DNA of 64,000 nucleotides, from the NCBI RefSeq assembly GCF_018919385.1, contig NZ_JAHLMF010000001.1, positions 434,001-498,000 on the forward strand. The letters are read 5' to 3'. The position numbers and the translations under genes were made by a program. The notes under the pieces were generated by a model. That model was not told the origin of the DNA and did not search any database. It worked only from the letters and a program-made list of their open reading frames with translations. This document shows positions 50,082 to 58,917 of the stretch, in pieces (within the stretch, counting starts at the first letter, position 1; every line of letters starts with the position of its first letter). The DNA comes from Geomonas diazotrophica. Its GTDB lineage: Bacteria; Desulfobacterota; Desulfuromonadia; Geobacterales; Geobacteraceae.

Positions 50082-50285
50082 ATGACACTCAGCACCGAAG
50101 ACTTTGCTAGGATCCGCCAGATCATCCGCGAGGAGTTAACGGCGGCTAAACGGCGCGACGATGGCTATCAAGACCAGGCATACCTGGTCGCCACAACTAC
50201 CCCGCAGGAGCGCAACCAGATGGCAAGGGTAAAGATGCAAGCGCAACGTGCCGCACAGAAAGCCGCAAAAGCTGCCAAGAACTAG
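50082..50285 (+). CDS. Small helical protein, paralogue 2
   Basis: 67 residues starting MTLSTEDFARIRQIIREEL after AAGGAGACAGAT, ending in an Ala/Lys-rich helix (QRAAQKAAKAAKN). Shares the opening helix and the QMA-VKMQ region with the gene 55 bases upstream, so the two arose by duplication. A GC-rich hairpin at 50298-50320 follows the stop. Function unknown. Confidence 0.6.
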   Translation: MTLSTEDFARIRQIIREELTAAKRRDDGYQDQAYLVATTTPQERNQMARVKMQAQRAAQKAAKAAKN

Positions 50286-50297
50286 GACAAAAAAAGG

Positions 50298-50322
50298 GAA
50301 GGCCAGGTTTCCCCGGCCTCTG
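50298..50322 (+). terminator. Weak hairpin after the small plus-strand genes
   Basis: GGCCAGG / CCCCGGCC imperfect stem without a clear T-run. Lies between convergent transcripts (small genes and tape measure gene). Confidence 0.3.
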
Positions 50323-50415
50323 ATATTCTACAGTTTTTTAATTCGTCCGTGCGAAAATTTGACTGTGCGCACGGTTTTCAGTGAAGAGGTTGGCAAGATC
50401 TGAGTACCCCCCAAA

Positions 50416-52626
50416 CTACGCCCCCACCGGTTGCATCCCGAACTTGCGGGACATTGCTTTCTGCACGCGGCCATCGCCCATAAGGTCGGCCACGAAGATG
50501 TCGATGACGCTCTTGCCGTCTTGCTGGCGGTGCTCCACTTTCCCGGCCTTGTTCTTGTCCTCGTAGAGGTTGACCACAGGGGCCGCCGCCGTTTGCTCCT
50601 GCTGACGCGGCACATACGGGACAATAGACCCACTTTGCCCAGGCACGAACAGTTCCGGCCGCTTCTCACCAACAATGTATGGGGTGCCGGCGCTTACGTT
50701 GCCGCCTGTTTCGCGGCCCTGGTACTGAGTCGATTGAATGGTGGCAAGTTGCATAGCACCAGCCCCGGCAGTCAGCGCCGCCATGGCAAAGTTCAAAGGA
50801 GGCGGGGAAGAACTAAGGGCTTTAGCCACGCCCATGGCCGTGTCTATGGTAGCCATCGCAATGGCCAGCTTTTTCCCCATTTCAAACTGGCGCCGGTTGC
50901 CCTGCATCAACATTCCGGCCATTTGTGCGCCTACTTTGGTCCCCGCACCAATAGCCGCCTCATACTCAGAATTGCGCAGCGCAAGCTTTGAACGCTGGTA
51001 ATCCTGGTCAATCTTCTTCAGCGCCTCAGTCTTCTTCTCGGCCATGCCAATTTCGGTATCGTCCCACTTGGCTACCATGGCAACCTGCTGCTCGCGGGAA
51101 TCCTTCAAGACCAGCAGTTGTTCTTCGTAGGGATTACCGGCCGCCATGATCCCGGCAAACTCGCGCTTGGAGGTGGCAGACTTTTGAGCATCGCCAGCGA
51201 GATCTATCGGGAACTGCTTGCGCATCCCACCAAAACCCATTGATTCGCCTGGGCCGGTGAGACTGTAAGGCTGTTTCTTGGTGAAGGTGTCGGTTAGAAG
51301 GTCATACGTGCCTTTGTCGGTCTTGGGCTCGGTGAGGAATGGAACATCAAGCGTCGACTTGAGGATCTCCCACCCTTTAACCGCTTCCTCGGTGTTTTTA
51401 ACCTGATTCCGCGCCCACTCGTCCGTTTTCTTGTTGACGTCGGACAGCCACTTAGCTTCTTCCTCCAGTGCAGCCTGTTCGCGCTTCCAGCCCATAAAGC
51501 CAGGATCATTGGTGGTGTAGTTGAGCTTTTCGGCGGCAGAAGCGCCTGTACTACTTCCACCACCCAGCCGCCCAGCGGCACCGGGTTTGCCATCTGCTTT
51601 GAGCCGGTTGCCAGCCGCGTCAAGACCAACCTCGGAGTTTGCAAGGGCTTGGAGCATTTTGTCACTGTCAGCATACCGCTGAGCAAAAAGTTTATTCTGT
51701 TCAGCCCACCACTTCCCCGTGTTGGTGAACTTGCCGCCGGTCACCGCCCACATGAGGGTAGTGAGGCTGCCGCCAGCCTTGTCAGCCAACATGGCCATAC
51801 GGGTGATTTCAGCCTCGACATTGTGCAGCCCCTCTATGAATGGGGGAATACTCTTTACAGCAGCTTCGCCGATTGTTATGGCCAGTTGGGTGAGTGGTGG
51901 AAGCAGCGCCGTGCCAAGCTGCACCTTCAGCGACTCGGCCACATCGTCGATATCCTTCATCGCCGCCTTGTACTTCTTGACCGCTTGGACCTTGTCATCG
52001 CCAAAGATGAGGTGCAGTTCCTTGGCGCGGTCCTCGGCTTCCTTCATTCCCTCGGAGGTGAGACGCAGAATACCGGAAAGTTCGCGCCAGCCCTTTCCGT
52101 AAAGGGCCATCGCGGCGGTGTCGCGGTCCTTGCCTTCCTTCAGCGTCTTGAGGTAGTCGTTGACCTCCATCATGACCGTCATGGAGTCTTTGAGGTTTCC
52201 ATTGCTGTCACGAATGTCGATCCCGGCTTTAGTGAAGGCTTCGCCGTTTTTGAGGGCTTGACGGGTGAGTCGGTCGGATGCACCAACGGCATCGTCGACG
52301 GTGAGGAAGGCGTCATCAATGGCAATGCGCATGACGGACGCCTGGGAAGCGGAAACGCCGAACACCTTAGAGAGCTTGACAACCTCTGCGGAAACTTCCT
52401 TCGTGGTGTTCACCATGTCCTTGAACATGGCACCACCAGCAAGCACAGCGGTCACGGAAGCTGCAGCAGTCCCGAGCTTGTTGAACGTGGCCGGGATGAC
52501 GTCAAATGAGCTTGCGATGCTCTTTGCGGAGTCCTGCGCCACCTTGTTGGCTTTCCCCATATCGTCGCGGAAGCGGGCAATATCGGCAGAGAGACTTATG
52601 ACGAGTTCGCCCAATTGGCCACTCAT
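50416..52626 (-). CDS. Phage tail tape measure protein
   Basis: 736 residues. N-terminal start GELVISLSADIARFRDDMGK is typical of lambda-type tape measure proteins, followed by long helical stretches, a hydrophobic region around 245-275 and an Ala-rich C-terminal part (MGVAKALSSSPPPLNFAMAALTAGAGAMQLATI, quoted in part: FAMAALTAGAGAMQLATI) that is common at the TMP end (GGNVSAGTPYIVGEKRPELF). Such proteins set tail length. No tail tube, tail terminator or baseplate genes are nearby. Overlaps the preceding gene by four bases. Confidence 0.88.
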   Translation of the reverse strand: MSGQLGELVISLSADIARFRDDMGKANKVAQDSAKSIASSFDVIPATFNKLGTAAASVTAVLAGGAMFKDMVNTTKEVSAEVVKLSKVFGVSASQASVMRIAIDDAFLTVDDAVGASDRLTRQALKNGEAFTKAGIDIRDSNGNLKDSMTVMMEVNDYLKTLKEGKDRDTAAMALYGKGWRELSGILRLTSEGMKEAEDRAKELHLIFGDDKVQAVKKYKAAMKDIDDVAESLKVQLGTALLPPLTQLAITIGEAAVKSIPPFIEGLHNVEAEITRMAMLADKAGGSLTTLMWAVTGGKFTNTGKWWAEQNKLFAQRYADSDKMLQALANSEVGLDAAGNRLKADGKPGAAGRLGGGSSTGASAAEKLNYTTNDPGFMGWKREQAALEEEAKWLSDVNKKTDEWARNQVKNTEEAVKGWEILKSTLDVPFLTEPKTDKGTYDLLTDTFTKKQPYSLTGPGESMGFGGMRKQFPIDLAGDAQKSATSKREFAGIMAAGNPYEEQLLVLKDSREQQVAMVAKWDDTEIGMAEKKTEALKKIDQDYQRSKLALRNSEYEAAIGAGTKVGAQMAGMLMQGNRRQFEMGKKLAIAMATIDTAMGVAKALSSSPPPLNFAMAALTAGAGAMQLATIQSTQYQGRETGGNVSAGTPYIVGEKRPELFVPGQSGSIVPYVPRQQEQTAAAPVVNLYEDKNKAGKVEHRQQDGKSVIDIFVADLMGDGRVQKAMSRKFGMQPVGA

Positions 52627-52970
52627 AAACTACCTCCTTTGGCCTTAATTGCCTGTTGTTCTCTCTTTGTCAGTAACCCCTGCCGCTTGAGGTGCTCGAC
52701 CTCGGATTCACCGTTTTCGGGCCGCTCTGCCGCTTCGAAACGCCACCACATTGATGGCCTCGTGCCCGGGAAGGCCTTAATCCACCAGGCAACTACCTGG
52801 TCCTTGTTGTCCAACCACAGTTGCCGGACCTCTTCGGGCATCAGGAAGAAACGGTCTTTCCATGAAGGTCCCTGCGGGCCGTGCTGCATATCGCAGAGCC
52901 AGTTGAAACATTCAGGGGAAATGGAGGGCACCAATCTGCTGCGGGGGGTGCGTTTGCGGTTTGTTGCCAT
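52623..52970 (-). CDS. Small phage protein before the tape measure
   Basis: 115 residues starting MATNRKRTPRSRLVPSISPE after GGGAGGTAAC. Contains CFNWLCDMQHGPQGPSWKDRF, split here as CFNWLCDMQH and SWKDRFFLMPEEVRQLW, and ends KREQQAIKAKGGSL. The position immediately before the tape measure gene is that of tail assembly chaperones, but there is no frameshift signal visible and no clear homology. It starts next to the small terminase stop. Confidence 0.62.
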   Translation of the reverse strand: MATNRKRTPRSRLVPSISPECFNWLCDMQHGPQGPSWKDRFFLMPEEVRQLWLDNKDQVVAWWIKAFPGTRPSMWWRFEAAERPENGESEVEHLKRQGLLTKREQQAIKAKGGSL

Positions 52971-52971
52971 G

Positions 52972-53292
52972 TTACCTCCCAGCCGGTCGACCGGCACGGT
53001 CCTGCAGTGGTTCGAGGTCGAGGTTCAACGCCTTGAGGGCCGCAAGCATTGCCGCTCTGCTGTCCCGCTCAACGGTAGTCAAGGGGTGGGCTTTCGGCTG
53101 ATCAAAACGGTCCTTTACGGTCAAGCCTTCTTTGGCAATGACCGCTTGCGCGTCTCTCATCCGGTCGAATGCTTCAAGGCCGGTTTGCAGGATCAATAGG
53201 CCGGCTTCATCGCCGATGTCGTACTCTTTGAGCAGCCGGTCCCATAGGTTTCTAGCCTCTTTGCTCAGGTGTTTCGGTGCTTTGGTTGCCAT
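52972..53292 (-). CDS. terS: Phage terminase small subunit, P27 family
   Basis: 106 residues. PKHLSKEARNLWDRLLKEYD, LLILQTGLEAFDRMRDAQAV, and KAHPLTTVERDSRAAMLAAL fit the P27-type small terminase, which selects phage DNA for packaging. No large terminase gene is seen anywhere in the island. In phage satellites a lone TerS redirects a helper's packaging; in a decayed prophage it would be a leftover. The ATG context is GGAGGCCACATGG. Confidence 0.8.
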   Translation of the reverse strand: MATKAPKHLSKEARNLWDRLLKEYDIGDEAGLLILQTGLEAFDRMRDAQAVIAKEGLTVKDRFDQPKAHPLTTVERDSRAAMLAALKALNLDLEPLQDRAGRPAGR

Positions 53293-53441
53293 GTGGCCTC
53301 CGGAATTTTTCTAAGGGAATCTTCTTTTCGCGCAAGCGTGGGTTCACACGCGGTCATGGAAGAAAACGGCTGTAAGATGCAGACCGCCCCCAGGGAGGGA
53401 TAGGTAAAGGCCGCTGAGCTTCCCCGGCGGCCCTATCAAGC

Positions 53442-54041
53442 CTACTCGCCTACCATCTTCCTTATCTCTTCCTCTGTGAGCCACCCCTCCCTCACCACGT
53501 CCCGCAGGTAGTAGGAGACCCGGCTGTTGTCATCGTCCAGGTGCCCGACTTTGGTAAAGGCCATACCGTTACCGAAGGCCACCCCGAATCCGATACCGCT
53601 CTTACTGAGTTGATCTCTGAAGCGGCTCTCGGCCGTGACCGCTTTGGACAGGGTGACCACGCCCCTCACCATATCCTGGACAAGCTTCTTGTACTCCGGG
53701 GCCAGATCCTTCCCTGCCTGGATGGAGTAACGGTTCTCGGCCTGGCCTATCTCGTTCTGCTGCAGGCGGATCGCCTCTCTGATGATGGTAAGTTTTCGGT
53801 ACAGGTTGGCACGCTCATCATCAAGGGGACTGTACTCGATGGCCTTCACCTCTTCACCCGCGATGAGCTTAAGGGCGCCCTCCGTCACGGGGTTCGTGTC
53901 CCCCTCTGTCTTTGCCGACAGGATCCGATTGATCTCGTTAACCCGCCTATCTGCCTCATCCTTTTGGATCTGCAGCCCTACAAGTTTCCCCCGTTCTTTC
54001 TCGAGGTCTTGCCACAGCCTTTCCATGTCCTTCGATTTCAT
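53442..54041 (-). CDS. Coiled-coil phage protein of unknown function
   Basis: 199 residues, mostly helical and charged: MKSKDMERLWQDLEKERGKL opening, KDEADRRVNEINRILS and TIIREAIRLQQNEIGQAENR as heptad-rich stretches. AAAGGAGAACGTGT precedes the start. It lies between the capsid gene and the small terminase gene, where scaffold or head-tail genes are often found, but no motif supports that. Length and coil pattern could suit a scaffold-like protein. Confidence 0.62.
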   Translation of the reverse strand: MKSKDMERLWQDLEKERGKLVGLQIQKDEADRRVNEINRILSAKTEGDTNPVTEGALKLIAGEEVKAIEYSPLDDERANLYRKLTIIREAIRLQQNEIGQAENRYSIQAGKDLAPEYKKLVQDMVRGVVTLSKAVTAESRFRDQLSKSGIGFGVAFGNGMAFTKVGHLDDDNSRVSYYLRDVVREGWLTEEEIRKMVGE

Positions 54042-54141
54042 ACACGTTCTCCTTTCGCTGCGCCATCACGGCGCTGGATTTGTCTCGGCTTTACCGCCGA
54101 GTGATAATACCCCCAACCGTCCGGCCAGGAGCTGGACTGTC

Positions 54142-54330
54142 CTAGAACTCAAAAGAGGCCTTGAAGCGGGATCCATCTTTCACCGCTACAAAGTAACCAC
54201 CTGAAGGGCTGCTGACGGTCGGCAGTTCAGGCAGCCACTCCTTCAAGATTTCCTCCTCGGTTTTGGTGCAGTTGTCATCCAAATGGAGTCGGGCTTGGAA
54301 GGTGACCGAGTAGACGCGCGCGCTCTTCAT
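54142..54330 (-). CDS. Small phage protein downstream of the capsid gene
   Basis: 62 residues: MKSARVYSVTFQARLHLDDN then TEEEILKEWLPELP and VAVKDGSRFKASFEF. Beta-rich ends with a helix in between. ATG follows a GGTGGCC stretch inside the end of the capsid gene, so it is likely coupled to capsid translation. No family recognised; small head proteins are often found here. Confidence 0.58.
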   Translation of the reverse strand: MKSARVYSVTFQARLHLDDNCTKTEEEILKEWLPELPTVSSPSGGYFVAVKDGSRFKASFEF

Positions 54331-54331
54331 G

Positions 54332-55513
54332 TCAGGCCACCTTCACCCGGGCGAAAGCCTCAGCGAGGACCGGCATGCCGTCTGTCCACGCCTGGAGGAT
54401 GACACCCGTCTGACCTTCAATGGCATAGAGCTCGTTCAGGATCTTGATCTTCGGCTCAAGGAAATCGGCGATGGCATACCCCTGGGTGAAGTCGCCGAGG
54501 CACGCGAGGTAGCCGCCGGAGGCAATGGTGTTGGGTGCGTATTCTGACAGGTTGATTGGGCGGCCTAGGAGCAGATCGGGGAGGTTGGGATCATCTGAGG
54601 CCTCGTACAGGTACTGACCTTCAACTGTCTTCAGGGTCGCGACGATCTGCAGGACGGTGCGGTGGACGAACCACTCCATGTTCTGCCAGTACTGGGCCTT
54701 TATGGAGTATTTGGCTGCGGTTAAGGCATCGAGGATCGTGGGGATCGTGGCGTTGGCGCCCAGCTCCACCGGAACGTCGCGGGTAACCGGGACACCTTTA
54801 TCGGACGGGGTAAAAACGCCCAGTGCTTTCTGGTGCCCGTCACCGGTGAGGAAGGCTTTTTCCTCTGCGACTCCCCGCTTATACCCGAGGCGGTCGATGA
54901 CGACGCTTTCGGCAAAACCGGCGGTTGAGCGGAGAAGGGCATCGCTGATCTTAACGCCCTTGGTGAGTTGGTGGGGAGTGAGCAGCCGGCAGCCAGCCTG
55001 GAATCCTGCATCGTCCTTGATCTTGCCGACCTCAGGCGTCCAGTCAGGGTCATCAAAGTCACTCTCAACGGTTGGTGCTGCGAAGGCGTTGGCCTGAGTG
55101 ATGGTGTACTTCTTGGCGAGCTGGCGGACGCGTACCAGGTTCGTGACCACGGCAACCAGTTCGCCGGCCCACTCCTCCGGCATCCACAAGAAGCCACCCT
55201 GGGCGTCGGCACCTGCCATGAGAGACCGCTGCTCCGGCTCGGTCACCCTGGAGCGGCCGTTCACCAGGACACTACGGATTGCGTCGGAGTAGTCCGTGCC
55301 GCGGAAGTGCTCACCTTTGAGGACCCGGCCGGCGCGGATCTCGTTGTCGATCTGCGTTCTGAGGTCGAGGGCCTCAGAAAGCGCCCGGTCCACCTGGACC
55401 TGTTCCAAAAAGTTGAGGCCGCGACGTTGGCGGACGGCCACTTCGGAAAGTCTCCTAGCCTCGACCAACGCACGGCCTCTACGGTGCTGCAGTTCCTTCA
55501 GATTGATTGCCAT
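54332..55513 (-). CDS. Phage major capsid protein, HK97 fold
   Basis: 393 residues. N-terminal helical delta region at about 1-70 (VQVDRALSEALDLRTQIDNE), then the HK97 core: GRSRVTEPEQRSLMAG, a PEEWAGELVAVVTNLVRVRQL segment, the P-domain FLTGDGHQKALGVF and the A-domain end YAIADFLEPKIKILNELYA. These are hallmarks of the HK97-like capsid family. No portal or protease gene precedes it as it does in normal head modules. Start 55513 follows GAAGGAGAAACG. Confidence 0.9.
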   Translation of the reverse strand: MAINLKELQHRRGRALVEARRLSEVAVRQRRGLNFLEQVQVDRALSEALDLRTQIDNEIRAGRVLKGEHFRGTDYSDAIRSVLVNGRSRVTEPEQRSLMAGADAQGGFLWMPEEWAGELVAVVTNLVRVRQLAKKYTITQANAFAAPTVESDFDDPDWTPEVGKIKDDAGFQAGCRLLTPHQLTKGVKISDALLRSTAGFAESVVIDRLGYKRGVAEEKAFLTGDGHQKALGVFTPSDKGVPVTRDVPVELGANATIPTILDALTAAKYSIKAQYWQNMEWFVHRTVLQIVATLKTVEGQYLYEASDDPNLPDLLLGRPINLSEYAPNTIASGGYLACLGDFTQGYAIADFLEPKIKILNELYAIEGQTGVILQAWTDGMPVLAEAFARVKVA

Positions 55514-55577
55514 CGTTTCTCCTTCGCTACGCTTCACAGCGTGGCTGGTGAGGCACTGTCTCCCGACGTTCCCCGTG

Positions 55578-55838
55578 TTAGAATTTCGTCTTTTGTCCTT
55601 GGGCCCGTCCCAGGATTTGGTACACCCAGCGTTCGGTCACCCCGCATGCTTTCGCCGCTTCCTTCACGCCTAGCGAGGCGGCTGCCTGTCTTATCGTCTC
55701 CTGCCTCAGAGGGGCGGCACGCGGGATATAGTAGCTTTCCCCGCCGAAGTGGGAACGGACGATTTCCACCACCCGTTCAGCGGTCCCCTGGTCGAACTCC
55801 TCAAGAAGGGCCGTTTGAAGTTCGGTCAGGATGCTCAT
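55578..55838 (-). CDS. Mor-like transcription activator
   Basis: 86 residues. The segment FGGESYYIPRAAPLRQETIRQ, cited in parts as YYIPRAAPLRQE and GVKEAAKACGVTERWVYQIL, is the Mor/C-family pattern: a basic YIPR strand before a C-terminal helix-turn-helix. Mor activates the middle or late promoters in Mu-like phages. Here it lies just upstream of the capsid module and could switch it on. Its start overlaps the upstream zinc-protein gene by 38 bases. Confidence 0.75.
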   Translation of the reverse strand: MSILTELQTALLEEFDQGTAERVVEIVRSHFGGESYYIPRAAPLRQETIRQAAASLGVKEAAKACGVTERWVYQILGRAQGQKTKF

Positions 55839-56148
55839 TTATACCCCCGGGCGCACTGAACTTTCCATGTGAACAGTTCACTTTTTTCTGTTCTGCTTCC
55901 CACCTGAGAAGAGCCTGGACCGCGCGGCCCAAAGGGAGCCCGCGGTGGAGCATATAATCGAGGGCATGGCTCTCTTCTCCGCAGTACGGGCAAAGAGTCT
56001 TCCTGGTCTCCGGGTTGTATTCCGTTGGCAGCTTGCACATGATGCACCGGACAACCACACCCTGGCCGAAGCCAAGCACAGTGCGGACATCAACTCTTCT
56101 GGCCTTGTTGGCCTCGTTTCTAGTTACTCTCGGATTTTCTGGTCTCAC
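55801..56148 (-). CDS. Small protein with a rubredoxin-like zinc knuckle
   Basis: 115 residues from a GTG start with GGAGGAGAGAAC before it. A C-x2-C...C-x2-C set (CIMCKLPTE and CPYCGEES) sits at about 44-68, with basic N-terminus (RVTRNEANKARRVDVRT). The knuckle suggests nucleic acid or protein binding. No family recognised. Overlaps the Mor-like gene, so both are probably regulatory. Confidence 0.6.
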   Translation of the reverse strand: MRPENPRVTRNEANKARRVDVRTVLGFGQGVVVRCIMCKLPTEYNPETRKTLCPYCGEESHALDYMLHRGLPLGRAVQALLRWEAEQKKVNCSHGKFSAPGGINEHPDRTSNGPS

Positions 56149-56207
56149 GTTCTCTCCTCCGCTTCTTGGTTGCGGACAGCCCACATCGCCTTGCCCTTCC
56201 CCGCAGA

Positions 56208-56459
56208 TCATGCCGTTCCCGGGCCTCGCACCGCTGCCGTTATCAGTTTGTCGTTCTGCTGAATGAGCCGGTCGTTCTTAACTGCCAACTCGTGAGTCAC
56301 AGCCAGGGACCCCGCGTAGAGGCTGGAAACCTCCATCAACACGTCCATGAACCCAACTATGATGGTGCGTGCCAGCACAGTATCAATCGCACCTTCGTCA
56401 GGAAGGTCTCCGATTTGTTTGACCAGTTGCAGCATTCTATCGCTCAGGCTTTCGGACAT
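56208..56459 (-). CDS. Small helical phage protein
   Basis: 83 residues starting MSESLSDRMLQLVKQIGDLP after AAGGAGAACAAGC. Amphipathic helices throughout (IIVGFMDVLMEVSSLY, LAVKNDRLIQQNDKLI). Overlaps the upstream small gene by 23 bases. No family recognised; placed in the early/replication segment. Confidence 0.6.
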   Translation of the reverse strand: MSESLSDRMLQLVKQIGDLPDEGAIDTVLARTIIVGFMDVLMEVSSLYAGSLAVTHELAVKNDRLIQQNDKLITAAVRGPGTA

Positions 56460-56610
56460 GCTTGTTCTCCTTGTCTGGTGTGTAGACCCTTCGCCCGCCG
56501 GTCGCCTCCCGGCGTTTCTGCTTCACGGCCTCGAGGAGGGACGCCATAAAATTTGCGTCCTCTGTTGTCACTGGGCATGGCAGGACCAGATTTGAAACAC
56601 TCTTTTCCAT
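56437..56610 (-). CDS. Very small basic phage protein
   Basis: 57 residues from an ATG at 56610 (MEKSVSNLVLPCPVTTEDAN); a GTG at 56637 would add nine residues but has no ribosome site, and the ATG has GGCGG too close to be ideal. Basic tail (VKQKRREATGGRRVYTPDKE). Directly follows the helicase gene. Start choice is uncertain. Confidence 0.5.
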   Translation of the reverse strand: MEKSVSNLVLPCPVTTEDANFMASLLEAVKQKRREATGGRRVYTPDKENKHVRKPER

Positions 56611-56617
56611 TCCGCCG

Positions 56618-57874
56618 TTAATCCGCCGTGAGCACACTGTTTTCGAAAATTTGCTGCGTCGTACGGTTGAAGTTCATTTCAATGTCGATCCCTGCTGGTC
56701 CCTGCCTATTCTTTTCAACCGTGAGGACATCGCGCCTCCTTTCGTCCTGCCAGAAGAGCAAAAGCGAGTGTGCTTTCTGAGCGATTTTGAAACAGCCGGC
56801 GAGTTCCGCTTTAGACGGCCGTCCCTTGCTATTCCCTTGTCTATTGAGTTGCGCCATTACCACCATGTGAATTCCTAGGGATTTCGCACAGTCCACCAAC
56901 TTCTGGGCATATCTCGCGAGACGTGCCTCTTCTGTTTCTCGGTTGTCACCGGAATGGCTGATTTCTCCGATGTAGTCTATAAAGACCACCTGAACCTTGT
57001 GCTGGATCACAAATTTGCTGATGGTCCCCACCACCTCCTCTATGGTCCGGGGGCTGTTATCGGTCATGAAGATACCAGAGCGGTGGAACGTCTCCCCAAA
57101 GCTGCAAGCCACCTGGTAGTGCTCCCCGCTCTCGATGTCCTTAACCTTGAGGCCAGAGTGAATTGCACAAAGACGGTCGAGGTTCAAGTCCACATCGTTT
57201 TCATTCGAGATGAACAGCGCCCGGTGGCCAGCGATGATGATGTTGTGAAGGAGGTTAAGGGCCAAAGTTGACTTGCCAAAGCCGGTAGCTGCTGCAATGA
57301 CGGTAATCCGCTTAGGTTGCAGGCCCTTCAACAGCCGACCAAGAATGCTGTACCCAATTTCGAGCCCCCGCACCTCAGGCCGCCTCTCGGCACGTGCCTC
57401 TTGAAGTTTCACAACTCTGTTGCAGAGCGAAGCGGAGTCATAAACGGCTTTTGAGGAGCTACTTGTGACAACATCCGCTGCAATATCCGAGAAGTTCCTT
57501 GCTACTTCTTCAACTGTGAGGGTCCCGAGTTGAGAAAGAACCTGAAGAGCCCGCATTCTCACCATGCGCTTGTTGGCTAAGGCAGAAAGCCGACGGGCTT
57601 TACCAGGCGCAAGGGATGGGATCACATCAACCATGCACTGCGCTAAGAACGGAACCGGAACGTGCGCAAGTTCTGCAATAGTTGTTAGGTCGAGATGGCC
57701 GCGTGTCTCGTATTGCTCACCGAAGTTCTTAAAGACCGCAGCCAATCTTCCATCAGAGAAGTGATCAGGCGATATGATGCTGCGGATATCCGGGAAGATG
57801 TCTGAGTCAAACAGGAGTGCTCCCATTACCTCCCGCTCTGCTGTTGTATCGACAAACTGGTTTTCTGTGCTCAT
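56618..57874 (-). CDS. DnaB-like replicative helicase
   Basis: 418 residues. N-terminal DnaB domain at about 8-110 (REVMGALLFDSDIF), linker helix, then RecA-like ATPase with Walker A AATGFGKST at about 195-203, FISNENDVDLNLDRL, Walker B VQVVFIDYIGEI, and a RPSKAELAGCFKIAQKAHSL segment with the sensor loop. These are family marks of phage-encoded DnaB. It would unwind DNA at the element's origin. Overlaps the loader-like gene by four bases. It supports autonomous replication. Confidence 0.9.
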   Translation of the reverse strand: MSTENQFVDTTAEREVMGALLFDSDIFPDIRSIISPDHFSDGRLAAVFKNFGEQYETRGHLDLTTIAELAHVPVPFLAQCMVDVIPSLAPGKARRLSALANKRMVRMRALQVLSQLGTLTVEEVARNFSDIAADVVTSSSSKAVYDSASLCNRVVKLQEARAERRPEVRGLEIGYSILGRLLKGLQPKRITVIAAATGFGKSTLALNLLHNIIIAGHRALFISNENDVDLNLDRLCAIHSGLKVKDIESGEHYQVACSFGETFHRSGIFMTDNSPRTIEEVVGTISKFVIQHKVQVVFIDYIGEISHSGDNRETEEARLARYAQKLVDCAKSLGIHMVVMAQLNRQGNSKGRPSKAELAGCFKIAQKAHSLLLFWQDERRRDVLTVEKNRQGPAGIDIEMNFNRTTQQIFENSVLTAD

Positions 57875-58587
57875 ATAATGGCCTCCAACTGTGCTTTAGT
57901 GGGGCGGCTATATTCGTCTGTTGCGGGTGCCAAGTATCGGCTGGCAGAATTGCTTTTCCAGGTCCTCACAGCCGCTTTCCAGTCCTTCATCTTATTCCGG
58001 CCGATCATCCAGCCTTTCGAAGCATAAAAATCGATGAACCTTGCAGGGTCACCGTCAAATTCGACTTCAACCATATATGCACCCACTTCGGCCTCGGTGG
58101 GGGAGACGAAACTTTTCCCCCTAGAGGATTCTTCTTTTCTTTCTTTTCTTTCTTTCTTGTGTCCGACCCGCGTTTCTTCCGCGTTACTATCTCCCGTTAC
58201 CTCCGGCAGCGCTTGCGGGTTGTAAGTGGTCCAATTTACAATAGTTATCAACGTGCCCTTTGAGTTACTTTCTACCGTTACCATCTCCCGGTGTTCCAGC
58301 CAATCCAGCACGCCCTTAATCGTCTTCTTGTTGGGTATGACTTCCCGGCCCCATTCCGTCCATTTCACGCCTTCGGCTATCTGCTGCAAACTGGTAAGCC
58401 TTTGGCCCGGGAGAACCCATATGCCGTATTGGTGGAGGGTCGGGAACAGAAAGGCTTCGTATTGCGCATGTAGCCTCAACCAATACCAGACGCGGTGATA
58501 GATCGGAGGCATCATCCAAATGTCGGAGTCCAATTCCTTGCGCCATGACTTAATGAAACCGCCTGGGATGCACTCTGGAGGACTCAT
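57871..58587 (-). CDS. Phage replisome organiser / helicase-loader-like protein
   Basis: 238 residues. N-terminal winged-helix region (HRVWYWLRLHAQYEAFLFP, QRLTSLQQIAEGVKW, KTIKGVLDWLEHREM) as in phage replication initiators, a Lys/Glu-rich linker (KKERKERKEESSRGK) and a C-terminal DnaD/DnaT-like end (FIDFYASKGWMIGRNKMKDW, KAAVRTWKSN). Such proteins bind the origin and load DnaB, whose gene follows with a four-base overlap. Assignment is by layout and motif likeness. Confidence 0.75.
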   Translation of the reverse strand: MSPPECIPGGFIKSWRKELDSDIWMMPPIYHRVWYWLRLHAQYEAFLFPTLHQYGIWVLPGQRLTSLQQIAEGVKWTEWGREVIPNKKTIKGVLDWLEHREMVTVESNSKGTLITIVNWTTYNPQALPEVTGDSNAEETRVGHKKERKERKEESSRGKSFVSPTEAEVGAYMVEVEFDGDPARFIDFYASKGWMIGRNKMKDWKAAVRTWKSNSASRYLAPATDEYSRPTKAQLEAII

Positions 58588-58805
58588 CAGATCACCGCCG
58601 CGATGGCCTCAGCCGTAAAGTGATTTTTTGCATAGGAAATGAACGCCTGACGGCGCCGTTCATGGAGAAATGCAAGGGGGGAGTTTATTTTCCGCAAAAT
58701 GTCAGCCTTCCTAGCGGCCTCATTCGCTCCGTTCACTAGAGATCTAGACACACGAAGGGCTTTATAGGGGGTGCCCAAAAGAACCCCTTTAGTTTTTTGA
58801 TTCAT
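58587..58805 (-). CDS. Small basic phage protein
   Basis: 72 residues: MNQKTKGVLLGTPYKALRVS, then NEAARKADILRKINSPLAFL and YAKNHFTAEAIAAVI. Basic and helical. Overlaps the loader start (stop and start share bases). No family recognised. Early-region position suggests DNA binding. Confidence 0.55.
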   Translation of the reverse strand: MNQKTKGVLLGTPYKALRVSRSLVNGANEAARKADILRKINSPLAFLHERRRQAFISYAKNHFTAEAIAAVI

Positions 58806-58917
58806 ACCGGCTCCGGCGCGTGTTCTCGCGCAAAGGTAGTCCTCCGAACCTATCCAGGCCCAAAGGGGCCCCCGCGGCTGCGGGACGCTCGTCTCACGAC
58901 GGGCAAGTGACAGGCAG

